Of a stretch of 64,000 nucleotides of DNA, positions 18,673 through 25,797 are shown piece by piece; within the stretch, counting starts at the first letter, position 1; every line of letters begins with the position of its first letter. Below the pieces are notes generated by a model. It was not told where the DNA came from, did no database searches, and saw nothing but the letters and a program-made list of their open reading frames with translations. Both the position numbers and the translations under genes were made by a program. The stretch is from Cohnella hashimotonis. GTDB lineage: Bacteria; Bacillota; Bacilli; Paenibacillales; Paenibacillaceae. The DNA lies in contig NZ_JAGRPV010000001.1 in assembly GCF_030014955.1 (NCBI RefSeq), positions 8,147,501 through 8,211,500 of the forward strand, in the 5' to 3' direction.

Positions 18673-18721
18673 ACCTCCGCGGCCCTCTCCGAGAAATAAA
18701 CCTCGGTTTCCATCTCAATTT

Positions 18722-18765
18722 TGTCGGCAACCCGACAGTTTTTGTTTTAAACTATCCCATATAAT
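18722..18765 (+). promoter_or_regulatory. Crp/Fnr-type site and promoter of the Ssu-like operon
   Basis: TGTCG-N6-CGACA (18722-18737) has exactly the half-site spacing of Crp/Fnr operators (TGTGA-N6-TCACA) with altered half-sites. A consensus -10 TATAAT is at 18760-18765 with no good -35. The dyad centre lies about 42 bp upstream of the predicted start, the class II activator position. The downstream gene encodes a Crp/Fnr protein, so autoregulation is likely. Confidence 0.55.
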
Positions 18766-18824
18766 CATAAATACCGATGAGCTAACTTTGAATTAGCAGT
18801 CAGCCAGAGAGGGGCGCATGGACG

Positions 18825-19505
18825 ATGAACCAAGGGGGTATTTCCTCCTATTCGGATGGGTCCGCAACGGATAACGGCGAAGCCGAGCAGCTGGCGTTAG
18901 CGAAGCTCTTCGAGGAATTCGGCGCTTCCCGCGACGTGAAGAAGAATGCCTTTATTTTCAGGAGCGAAGAGGACAGCCAGGAGATTTACTTCGTCCGGGA
19001 CGGGCTGGTGAAAATCTCGCAGTTCGCGCAGGAGGGCCAGAGCATCACCCTGTTCCTGCGGCACAGGGGCGAGGTGTTCGGCGCGGCGGAGGTGCTGACG
19101 GGGCAAAAGAGGCAGCGTTACGCGCGATGCATAACGGACAGCCGCATTCTGTCGATCCCGGCATCCTCCTTCACGGATCTCCTCAAGCAGCATCCAGATG
19201 CCCTCTTCGCGCTCACGGTGGCCAACGCCCGCCGGCTGCTGCAGACGCAGCGCTACGTGGAGACGCTTATCTCGCGGCCGGTGGCCTGGCGGCTGGCGCA
19301 GCTATTGCTGCAGCTTGGCGTTCGCACGGGAAAGGAGACGGTCGTCACGCTTCCGCTGAGCCACGAGGAGATCTCCTATGTCATCGGGTGCAGCAGGCAG
19401 ACGGTGACCGAGACGCTCGGCCGGTGGCGGGACGAAGGCATCGTTCGCTACGAGAAGAAGCAGGTCGTTATTTTCGATACGGATGCGTTTGAGCAGCGCT
19501 TGTAA
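18825..19505 (+). CDS. Crp/Fnr-family transcriptional regulator
   Basis: A 226-residue protein with an N-terminal cyclic-nucleotide-binding-like beta barrel (about 25-140: FRSEEDSQEIYFVRDGLVKIS, RHRGEVFGAAEVLTG), a dimerisation helix, and a C-terminal winged HTH (LSHEEISYVIGCSRQTVTETL near 180-200). It lacks the N-terminal Cys cluster of Fnr, so it does not hold that Fe-S cluster; the barrel does not show an obvious cAMP-binding RxS motif either. The recognition helix has Q in place of the CRP Glu (SRQTV versus SRETV), consistent with the altered site found upstream. It is 30 bp before the ABC transporter genes and probably regulates that operon. Confidence 0.88.
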   Translation: MNQGGISSYSDGSATDNGEAEQLALAKLFEEFGASRDVKKNAFIFRSEEDSQEIYFVRDGLVKISQFAQEGQSITLFLRHRGEVFGAAEVLTGQKRQRYARCITDSRILSIPASSFTDLLKQHPDALFALTVANARRLLQTQRYVETLISRPVAWRLAQLLLQLGVRTGKETVVTLPLSHEEISYVIGCSRQTVTETLGRWRDEGIVRYEKKQVVIFDTDAFEQRL

Positions 19506-19535
19506 CGATACGAAAAGCCATGGGGGTAGCGGAGC

Positions 19536-20375
19536 ATGATTCGGCTAGAGGGAATCGGCAAGACGTTTACGCAGCGGGGCGGAGCCGGCTATACCGCCTT
19601 GGACGACATCTCCTTCGAGATCGGGAAGGGGGAGTTCGTCTCGATCCTCGGCCCATCGGGCTGCGGCAAGTCCACGCTGCTCAATCTGGTGGCGGGACTC
19701 GAGCGGGCCGATCGCGGCCGCGTCGAAGCGAACGGCAGGACTGTCACGGCCCCCGGGCCCGACCGGATCGTCGTATTCCAGGACCACGCGCTGTATCCGT
19801 GGCTCACAGTCCTGGAGAACGTCGCCTTCGGTCTCAAGCAGAAGGGGGTCAACAAAAAGGAGCGCCGCGAGCGCGCCATGGAGCAGATCCGGACCGTCCA
19901 CCTGGGCAAGTTCGCGGACCGTTATCCGCATGAGTTGTCCGGCGGGATGAAGCAGCGGGTGGCGATCGCGCGGGCGCTCGTCATGGATCCGGAGATTCTG
20001 CTCATGGACGAGCCGTTCGCCGCGCTCGACGAGCAGACGAGGCTGCTGCTGCACAAGGAATTGGAGCAGATCTGGCTCAGCACGCGGAAGACGATCCTGT
20101 TCATCACGCACAACATTCGGGAGGCGGTCACGCTGTCGGAGCGGGTGCTCGTCATGTCCACGCGTCCGGGCCGGATTAAAAAGGAATTCCGCATACAGGC
20201 GGCGCGGCCGCGGGAGCCTGGCGACTCCTTGCTGCACCGCATCGAGAGTCAGATCATGGACACGTTGGCCGCCGAGTTGGAGAAGGTGGCGAAGGAGGAA
20301 TACGGCGATGACTACACTTTGGAGAAAAGCCCTCTTTCTCCTTCTGCTGCTCATAATCTGGGAGACGGCATATAG
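19536..20375 (+). CDS. ABC transporter ATP-binding protein, SsuB/TauB/NrtD type
   Basis: A 279-residue ATPase with Walker A GPSGCGKST (39-47), signature LSGGMKQR, Walker B ILLMDEPFAALDEQTR and switch-His FITHNIREA. The wording around Walker B and the H-loop is typical of importers for sulfonates, taurine, nitrate or thiamine precursors. It is followed by a matching permease and binding protein. The last 68 bp overlap the start of the permease gene in another frame, an unusually long overlap, so the C-terminal 22 residues could be an extension of the normal protein. Confidence 0.9.
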   Translation: MIRLEGIGKTFTQRGGAGYTALDDISFEIGKGEFVSILGPSGCGKSTLLNLVAGLERADRGRVEANGRTVTAPGPDRIVVFQDHALYPWLTVLENVAFGLKQKGVNKKERRERAMEQIRTVHLGKFADRYPHELSGGMKQRVAIARALVMDPEILLMDEPFAALDEQTRLLLHKELEQIWLSTRKTILFITHNIREAVTLSERVLVMSTRPGRIKKEFRIQAARPREPGDSLLHRIESQIMDTLAAELEKVAKEEYGDDYTLEKSPLSPSAAHNLGDGI

Positions 20376-21072
20376 AACGATGCACTGGGGCTGGCGCTTC
20401 CCGTCGGCGCTGCAGACGATGCGGACGTTCTACGACGGGATGGCGGACGGTCAGCTGCTCACGGCGACGCTGGGCAGCTTGAGGCGCATCCTCGTCGCGT
20501 TCGCCCTGTCGTGCGTCATCGGCATGACGCTCGGCGTTCTGTTCGCCCGGAGCCGGCTGCTGGACGAGACTTTCGGCTTCGTCGTCGTGGCGCTGCAGAC
20601 GGTGCCGAGCATCGCCTGGCTGCCTTTTGCGATCATCTGGTTCGGGCTGAGCGACTTCGCCGTCGTATTCATCACGACGATCGGGGCGACCTGGACGATG
20701 ACGATCGCGAGCCGGAGCGGCATCAAGAACATTCCGCCGATCTATCTGAAGTCGGCGCAGATGTTCGGGACAGGCCGCGGGTTCCGGCTTTTCTACCAGG
20801 TGATGGTCCCCGCCGCGATTCCGCAGCTGATCACGGGCATGCGCATGGCCTGGGCGTTCGCCTGGCGGGCGCTCGTCTCCGGCGAGCTCATCGCGCGCGG
20901 CATCGGGCTCGGGCAGCTGCTGGAGGAAGGGCGCAGCCTCGGCGACACCTCCCTGATGCTCTGCATCGTGCTCGTGATCGCGATCCTCGGCACGATCTCC
21001 GACCACCTCGTCTTCAAGCGGATCGAGGACCGGATCTTGCTCCAATACGGCCTGAACACGGCTAAGACGTAA
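20308..21072 (+). CDS. ABC transporter permease, SsuC/TauC type
   Basis: A 254-residue permease with six hydrophobic segments. The BPD-1 region contains the EAA-like loop KSAQMFGTGRGFRLFYQVMVPAAIPQ (split here by family variation) and the conserved AWRALVSGELI, both typical of nitrate/sulfonate/taurine permeases. The ATG at 20308 directly follows a GGAGGAAT-type site inside the preceding ATPase gene, so translation is coupled. It works with the ATPase and the lipoprotein as one importer. Confidence 0.9.
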   Translation: MTTLWRKALFLLLLLIIWETAYRTMHWGWRFPSALQTMRTFYDGMADGQLLTATLGSLRRILVAFALSCVIGMTLGVLFARSRLLDETFGFVVVALQTVPSIAWLPFAIIWFGLSDFAVVFITTIGATWTMTIASRSGIKNIPPIYLKSAQMFGTGRGFRLFYQVMVPAAIPQLITGMRMAWAFAWRALVSGELIARGIGLGQLLEEGRSLGDTSLMLCIVLVIAILGTISDHLVFKRIEDRILLQYGLNTAKT

Positions 21073-21098
21073 GCTTAACAAGAAAAGGGGACTCATTC

Positions 21099-22151
21099 AT
21101 GTTCAAAAAAGCCGCTTATTCAAGTTTTTCGATCGTTCTGATCCTCATGCTGACGCTGTTGTCCGGCTGCGGCAACTCCAATTCGGGGAGCGACGACAGC
21201 GCCAAGCCGGCCGACCCGGTCACGGTGAAGATCGGATTGCTCAAAAACGTCACACATGCGCCGGCCTTCGTCTCGATCAAGAAGGGCTATCTGCAAGATC
21301 GTCTCGGCGCAAACGTGAAGATCGAAGTACAGGGCTTCAACAACGGCTCCGACTTCTCGACAGCGATGGCGACGGGCGAGATCGATATCGGTTATGTCGG
21401 TCCAAGCCCGGTCATCAATCAATATGTCAGAAGCAAGAACATCAAGATTCTGTCGGGCGCGAACAACGGCGGCGCGGTGCTCGTGGCGAGGAAGGGCGCC
21501 GGCGTGACGGGCGTCAAGGACCTGGCAGGCAAGCTGGTCGCCATTCCGACCAAGGGGAGCACGAACGAGATCTCGCTCCGCCTGCTGCTTCAGGAGCAAG
21601 GGCTCAAGGTGACGGCGGACAAGAGCGGCGTGCAGATTATCGCCATGGCGCCGGCCGATACGCTGACGGCTATGAAGCAAGGCCAGGTGGACGCGGCGCT
21701 CGTGCCCGAACCGTGGGGTACGCAGATCGCGAACGAAGGCATCGGCGAGATCGCCGTCGACTGGGATCAGATTCCGCCCAACAAGGGGAATTATCCGCTC
21801 ACGATCATCGTCGCGAGCGACGGCTTCCTCAAGGCGCATCGCGACCTGGCCAAATCGGTTATTCTCGCCAACAAGGACGCTATCCAATTCATCCAGGACA
21901 ACCCGGACGACACGTACGCGCTGGTCAGCGACGAGCTGAAGGAGCTGACAGGGAAGGGCCTGGACGCAGAACTGATCAAAGCCGCGCTATCGCACCTCAG
22001 CCTGACGGCGAACATCGACCGGGACGCCTTGCAGGCTATGGCGCAGGTCGCGGTCGATGCGGGCTACATCAAGGACGTGGGCGCGGACGGCCTGGATCTG
22101 GCAGGCCTGTACGATCTGTCGCTGCTGGAGGAGACGCAGGAAGGCAAATAG
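21099..22151 (+). CDS. SsuA/TauA-like substrate-binding lipoprotein
   Basis: A 350-residue surface lipoprotein: signal sequence with lipobox LLSGCGN (lipid Cys near residue 25), then an NMT1/SsuA-type bilobal domain. Typical landmarks are KIGLLKNVTHAPAFVSIKKG, ATGEIDIGYVGPSPVI and VDAALVPEPWGTQI. Proteins of this group bind aliphatic sulfonates, taurine, sulfate esters, nitrate or pyrimidine precursors; the ligand cannot be fixed from sequence. It is co-transcribed with the ATPase and permease and 25 bp ahead of the MBL hydrolase gene. AAAAGGGG lies 8 nt before the ATG. Confidence 0.9.
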   Translation: MFKKAAYSSFSIVLILMLTLLSGCGNSNSGSDDSAKPADPVTVKIGLLKNVTHAPAFVSIKKGYLQDRLGANVKIEVQGFNNGSDFSTAMATGEIDIGYVGPSPVINQYVRSKNIKILSGANNGGAVLVARKGAGVTGVKDLAGKLVAIPTKGSTNEISLRLLLQEQGLKVTADKSGVQIIAMAPADTLTAMKQGQVDAALVPEPWGTQIANEGIGEIAVDWDQIPPNKGNYPLTIIVASDGFLKAHRDLAKSVILANKDAIQFIQDNPDDTYALVSDELKELTGKGLDAELIKAALSHLSLTANIDRDALQAMAQVAVDAGYIKDVGADGLDLAGLYDLSLLEETQEGK

Positions 22152-22176
22152 ACCGACGAAGAGAGGAATGAGATCG

Positions 22177-23106
22177 ATGACAGGGATATACATTCAGCCG
22201 CAAGAAAATTTGCGCCCGGACCACCACCCGCATCTGACCGTCGTTCTGCTGGGCACGGGCTCCCCCCGCGCTTTCTATGGGCGCGCGAAGCCGGGAGCCG
22301 TGGTGCTCGCGGGAGACAAGGCTTTTCTCGTCGATTGCGGGGGTGCCGCGGTGGACCAGCTGGTCAAGGCGGGCGTCATGCCTCAGCGGATATCCGACGT
22401 CTTGTTCACCCATCACCACTACGATCACAACGGCGGATTTTTCGACGTCTTCATCACGAGCTGGCGCACGCATATGACCGCCGAGCGGGTGTTTGAAGGC
22501 CGCTCGGTGCCGATGCAGGTGTACGGACCGGAGACGACACAGGCGATCATCGGAAAAATGAGGGAGTCCTTCGAGTTCGACGTCAAGCTTCGAATCAGCT
22601 ATAACCTGTCGGACGAAGCGGGCTCGCGCATCGAATATACGGAGTGCAACGAGGGCGTTGTCTACGACCGAGACGGCATCCGGATTACCGCCTTCGAGGT
22701 GGACCATCGCCCGGTTTATCCGGCCGTCGCCTACAAGTTCGAGTATAACGGCAAGACAGCCGTCATCTCGGGCGATACGATTCCGGTGGCCAGCATGGAA
22801 CGGCAAGCGGCCGGAGCGGACCTGCTCGTTCACGAGGCGTACAACAAACCGTGGCTGGACGCCCTGATCGGGCAATATCCGCAGCATGAGAAGGCGCTGT
22901 CGAACCCCGCCAAATATCATACGACGACGCTTGAAGCGGCGCGGATCGCGCAGCGGGCGGGGGTGAAGCATCTCGTGCTAACGCATCATATTCCCGCGCC
23001 GGAGGCGAACGAGGCCGCGGAGCAGGCGTATATCGAAGGAATGAGCGATATTTACGACGGCCCGATTACCGTCGGCCGGGACTTGATGGCCTTCGAATTA
23101 AAGTAG
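22177..23106 (+). CDS. MBL-fold metallohydrolase (RNase Z/arylsulfatase-like)
   Basis: A 309-residue metallo-beta-lactamase-fold enzyme. The metal motif is THHHYDHNGG (HxHxDH) near residues 80-90, with later ligands in ISGDT and THHIPAP. The N-terminal VVLLGTGSPRAFYGRAKPGA is typical of tRNase Z-like proteins that include the Pseudoalteromonas-type alkylsulfatase/arylsulfatase AtsA. As the last gene of a SsuABC-like operon it may hydrolyse an imported sulfate ester or sulfonate-linked compound; this is inference. ATG 22177 was chosen with GAGAGG 10 nt upstream; the longer frame to 22057 overlaps the binding-protein gene. Confidence 0.82.
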   Translation: MTGIYIQPQENLRPDHHPHLTVVLLGTGSPRAFYGRAKPGAVVLAGDKAFLVDCGGAAVDQLVKAGVMPQRISDVLFTHHHYDHNGGFFDVFITSWRTHMTAERVFEGRSVPMQVYGPETTQAIIGKMRESFEFDVKLRISYNLSDEAGSRIEYTECNEGVVYDRDGIRITAFEVDHRPVYPAVAYKFEYNGKTAVISGDTIPVASMERQAAGADLLVHEAYNKPWLDALIGQYPQHEKALSNPAKYHTTTLEAARIAQRAGVKHLVLTHHIPAPEANEAAEQAYIEGMSDIYDGPITVGRDLMAFELK

Positions 23107-23162
23107 CGCGCAGCGGGTTGGGGCAGCCGGCGCATCCAATCGGTAGGGCATCAGGGCATCAG

Positions 23163-23208
23163 GGCATAGCGGCGACAAGTCAGAGCATCAAGGCATAGTG
23201 GCGACAAG
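23163..23208. repeat. Short direct repeat
   Basis: GGCATAGYGGCGACAAG occurs twice, 29 bp apart, preceded by three GGGCATCA-like octamers. The segment lies between convergent genes; no function is apparent. Confidence 0.5.
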
Positions 23209-23220
23209 GCGTGACGGCGG

Positions 23221-23601
23221 CTAACGATGCTGCTTGCCGGAATCGTTCTGCAAAGCCGTTTTGTACGCCAGCATCCGGTTGAGCGTAGCCAGCACTTGAT
23301 CGTACTCTTCCTTCTTGCGCTCGATCTCTTTGATTTTGGATAAAACCCATTCGATCCCCTGCTGCGTAGTCGTCGTATTCGTATCCAGACCCTGCAAAAT
23401 TTGCTTCAGCTCCGTCAGCGAACAACCGACGCTTTGAAATCTTTTGACCAGCGTCAGACGCTCGATCGCTTCGTCGGAATAATGACGATAATTGTTGTTG
23501 TCCCGCCGGAGGTGACGCTCGTCCAGCAGCCCTTCTTTTTCGTAATAACGAATGGTGTGAACCGATAACCCGATCCTGTCGGCGAGTTCCTGAATTTTCA
23601 T
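23221..23601 (-). CDS. MerR-family regulator
   Basis: A 126-residue MerR protein: HTH at residues 1-40 (MKIQELADRIGLSVHTIRYYEKEGLL), wing, and a long dimerisation helix (about 75-115) with the heptad-rich stretch KIKEIERKKEEYDQVLATLNRML. The few Cys residues do not form a metal site like those of CueR or ZntR, so it belongs to the organic-effector/SDR-associated MerR group. It is divergent from an NAD-dependent reductase-like gene, with a canonical 19-bp-spacer MerR promoter between them, and should activate that gene. Confidence 0.9.
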   Translation of the reverse strand: MKIQELADRIGLSVHTIRYYEKEGLLDERHLRRDNNNYRHYSDEAIERLTLVKRFQSVGCSLTELKQILQGLDTNTTTTQQGIEWVLSKIKEIERKKEEYDQVLATLNRMLAYKTALQNDSGKQHR

Positions 23602-23624
23602 TCGCGACGCTCCTTATGAACGGC

Positions 23625-23655
23625 TTGCCTTAGAGTCAACTCTATAGTTTACAGT
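23625..23655 (+). promoter_or_regulatory. MerR-type promoter/operator
   Basis: -35 TTGCCT (23625-23630) and -10 TACAGT (23650-23655) are 19 bp apart. The spacer holds the dyad TAGAGT-CA-ACTCTA (23631-23644). An overlong spacer with a dyad inside is the signature of MerR-activated promoters. It reads toward the SDR gene. Confidence 0.85.
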
Positions 23656-23692
23656 AAAGCTGTGAATATCAAAAGCCGAAGGAGAGATCGAA

Positions 23693-24523
23693 ATGCGAAT
23701 TTTCGTCACGGGAGCAACGGGGTATATAGGTTCGGCCGTCGTCGGCGAGCTTATTGGTGCGGGCCATCAGGTCGTCGGCCTGACGCGTTCGGAGCGCGGC
23801 GCCGCAGCGCTTGCGGCAGCGGGAGCGGAGGCGCATGCGGGATCGCTCGATGACCTCGACAGCCTGAGGAGCGGCGCGGACGGCGCGGACGGCGTCATTC
23901 ACCTGGCGTTCAGGCACGATTTTTCCGACTTTGCCGGCTCGCTTGGCATCGATCTCCGCGCCGTCGAAGCGATGGGCGCTGCGCTTAAGGGCTCGGGCAA
24001 GCCGCTCGTCATTACGGCGCACGCGAACGGGGAAGCGTCTGAGAATGCTGCGCTGGCGCTGGTCGAGCAAGACGTACGGGCATCGATCGTGTCGCTTGCC
24101 CCAACCGTGCACGGCGAGGGCGACAAGGGTTTTGTGCCGATAATGATCGATATCGCGCGCGAAAAAGGCGTGTCCGCCTACGTCGGCGACGGGACCAATC
24201 GCTGGCCGGCCGTACACCGTCTGGATGCGGCGTCTCTATTCCGCTTGGCGGCGGAGTCCGCTCCGGCAGGCTCGCGGCTGGACGGCGTGCACGACGAGGG
24301 CGTACCCTTCCGCGACATCGCAGGCGTCATCGGCAAGCATCTGAACCTGCCGACGGCCAGCATTTCGCGCGAAGAAGCCAGCGCCCACTTCGGCTTCCTC
24401 GGCATGCTGGCAGGACTCGACATCCCGCGGTCGAGCGCGCAGACGCAAGCGCTTCTAGGATGGCGTCCGGTACACGCCGCGCTCATTCCCGACCTCGAGG
24501 AAGGGCACTATTTTGCCAAGTAA
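23693..24523 (+). CDS. NAD(P)-dependent epimerase/dehydratase-type SDR
   Basis: A 276-residue extended/atypical SDR. The Rossmann motif FVTGATGYIGSAV (GxxGxxG, residues 4-16) binds the nucleotide, and GVIHLAF marks the end of strand 4. No classical YxxxK is clear, so it may be an NmrA/YwnB-like atypical member. It is preceded by a MerR-type promoter and divergent from the MerR gene, making it the direct regulatory target. The substrate is unknown; such pairs commonly respond to reactive carbonyl or aromatic compounds. Confidence 0.85.
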   Translation: MRIFVTGATGYIGSAVVGELIGAGHQVVGLTRSERGAAALAAAGAEAHAGSLDDLDSLRSGADGADGVIHLAFRHDFSDFAGSLGIDLRAVEAMGAALKGSGKPLVITAHANGEASENAALALVEQDVRASIVSLAPTVHGEGDKGFVPIMIDIAREKGVSAYVGDGTNRWPAVHRLDAASLFRLAAESAPAGSRLDGVHDEGVPFRDIAGVIGKHLNLPTASISREEASAHFGFLGMLAGLDIPRSSAQTQALLGWRPVHAALIPDLEEGHYFAK

Positions 24524-24554
24524 ATGTTTCGCCTCGCGTAATCTGCCAGAGACT

Positions 24555-24593
24555 CATGCAAAAGGCCCCTTGCGAAAGGGGTCTTTGTGCATG
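24555..24593 (+). terminator. Hairpin terminator
   Basis: Long stem CATGCAAA / TTTGTGCATG enclosing CCCCTT-GCGA-AAGGGG; there is no long T-run after it. It lies between the SDR gene and the ArsR/VOC pair. Confidence 0.6.
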
Positions 24594-24594
24594 C

Positions 24595-24624
24595 TTGACA
24601 CGCAACCCGTAAGTTGCTTATCAT
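24595..24624 (+). promoter_or_regulatory. Promoter of the ArsR-VOC pair, likely leaderless
   Basis: -35 TTGACA (24595-24600), 18-bp spacer, -10 TATCAT (24619-24624). The spacer contains the dyad GCAAC-N6-GTTGC (24602-24617), a likely ArsR autorepression site. The predicted start (about 24631) coincides with the ATG at 24632, leaving no 5' leader. Confidence 0.65.
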
Positions 24625-24631
24625 ATGGCAT

Positions 24632-24910
24632 ATGAACGGCGACAGAGACAAGATATTCAAGGCGCTCGGGGATCCGACCCGGCGACTGATGTTGGACGAG
24701 CTGGCAGAACGCAAGGAGCAGACCTTGTACGAACTTACGGCGCGTCTTATCGTGAAGCATAATCTGGCCATTACGCGTCAGGCCATTGCGAAGCATCTTG
24801 CCGCATTGGAGGAGGCAGGGCTGGTACATTCGCAAAAAGAAGGGAAATTCCGAGTCATCTTGTTCGACAACGAACCGCTTAAACATTTACTGGAAGGATG
24901 GATCCAATGA
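24632..24910 (+). CDS. ArsR-family HTH repressor
   Basis: A 92-residue winged-helix protein (KALGDPTRRLMLDELAE, ITRQAIAKHLAALEEAGLV). No metal-binding Cys/His set is seen, so it belongs to the ArsR subgroup linked to SRPBCC or VOC proteins rather than metals. Its stop overlaps the VOC gene (ATGA), so the two are co-expressed. ATG 24632 has no ribosome binding site and sits at the predicted transcription start, suggesting leaderless translation; an upstream start at 24614 would lie inside the -10 region and is unlikely. Confidence 0.87.
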   Translation: MNGDRDKIFKALGDPTRRLMLDELAERKEQTLYELTARLIVKHNLAITRQAIAKHLAALEEAGLVHSQKEGKFRVILFDNEPLKHLLEGWIQ

Positions 24911-25293
24911 TGAAAATTATCGTAACCAGCTTATTCGTTCAAGATCAGGATCAAGCCTTGAAGTTCTATACGGAAACGCTGGGGTTTGTGAAAAAGCATG
25001 ACGTGCCTACCGGGAAGTTCAGGTGGATCGCGGTCGTGTCCCCGGAAGATCAGGACGGCACCGAGCTTCTGCTCGAACCGAACGAGCATCCTGCCGCCAA
25101 AGAGTATCAAAAGAAGCTGGCGGCCGACGGTATCCCCGCGACGATGTTCGGCGTGGCCGATATTCAAGCGGAGTATAATCGGTTATCGGAAAGTGGCGTC
25201 AAGTTCACGATGAAGCCGACCAGTATGGGCGAATTCACGATCGCGGTCTTCGACGACACGTGCGGCAATCTGATTCAGATGATTCAGCGTTAA
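24907..25293 (+). CDS. VOC-family (glyoxalase/bleomycin-resistance fold) protein
   Basis: A 128-residue protein with the paired beta-alpha-beta-beta-beta modules of the vicinal oxygen chelate fold. Landmarks are TSLFVQDQDQALKFYTETLGF at the start and GEFTIAVFDDTCGNLIQMIQ at the end, with a terminal metal-ligand region (D/N-x-x-G-N). Such proteins are dioxygenases, glyoxalases or drug-binding proteins; the substrate is unknown. It is coupled by a 4-bp overlap to the ArsR repressor. GGAAGG lies 9 nt before the ATG. Confidence 0.88.
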   Translation: MMKIIVTSLFVQDQDQALKFYTETLGFVKKHDVPTGKFRWIAVVSPEDQDGTELLLEPNEHPAAKEYQKKLAADGIPATMFGVADIQAEYNRLSESGVKFTMKPTSMGEFTIAVFDDTCGNLIQMIQR

Positions 25294-25306
25294 TTTCTTA
25301 CACTTA

Positions 25307-25590
25307 TCCCTCGCTGGCTCATGTCCCGCACACGTGATACGCCAGAATAGCGCAGAATTGCGCTACTCTCGTGCCCGAGTCCCCCGCTGGCTCGCGTCCC
25401 GCACATGTGATGCGCAAGAATAGCGCAGAATTGCGCTATTCTCGTGCCCGAGTCCCTCGCTGGCTCGCGTCCCGCACACGTGATATGCCAGAATAGCGCA
25501 GAATTGCGCTATTCTCGTCCCGAGTCCCCGCTGACTCGCGTCCCGCACACGTGATACGCCAGAATAGCGCAGAATTGCGCTATTCTCGTC
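25307..25590. repeat. Tandem 73-nt hairpin repeat array (family 2)
   Basis: Four hairpin cores at 25344, 25417, 25490 and 25561 (spacing 73, 73, 71). Each core is AGAATAGCGCA-GAAT-TGCGCTATTCT, a perfect 11-bp stem with a 4-nt loop; only the first copy has one mismatch. Between them lies a GC-rich linker with CGCTGGCTCGCGTCCCGCAC. The array fills the gap after the VOC gene. No direct-repeat/spacer pattern of CRISPR is present, as the linkers are also conserved. Confidence 0.88.
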
Positions 25591-25635
25591 ACGCGGCACC
25601 CGTCCGCCCCCCTCGCCGCGGCTCCAACGCTTCGT

Positions 25636-25661
25636 AAACGACCTTCGGAACGGTCGTTTTT
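25636..25661 (+). terminator. Rho-independent terminator
   Basis: Stem AAACGACC / GGTCGTTT with loop TTCGGAAC and a run of T. It is the probable end of transcripts from the ArsR-VOC pair, downstream of repeat family 2. Confidence 0.75.
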
Positions 25662-25797
25662 CGAAAAAGCGGACGGTTCCTTGCAGATCAAGCATTGGAT
25701 GCGTGTGTCTCGTGTAGGATTAGCGTAGCTGGAGAACGCCGCCAGCCGAGGTTAACCGGCCCTGTGCAGAACCACATCACCGGACAGCACCGCCATA

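Noticed and set aside
18348..18713. 121-codon minus-strand frame over element A, similar in translation to frames in copies B and C
   Set aside because: Similarity follows from the DNA repeat; there is no ribosome binding site and the start codons are not conserved. It is kept as a reason to test the element, not called as a gene.
18560..18824. Possible riboswitch or T-box leader before the Crp/Fnr gene
   Set aside because: A terminator hairpin is present but no aptamer core or T-box sequence was found.
22057..22176. Extended N-terminus of the MBL hydrolase
   Set aside because: It overlaps the binding-protein gene in another frame and has an Arg/Trp-rich non-protein-like composition; ATG 22177 has a better site.
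25363..25695. Open frames across repeat family 2
   Set aside because: They exist because the repeat lacks stops in that frame; 73-nt units shift phase and no ribosome binding site is present.
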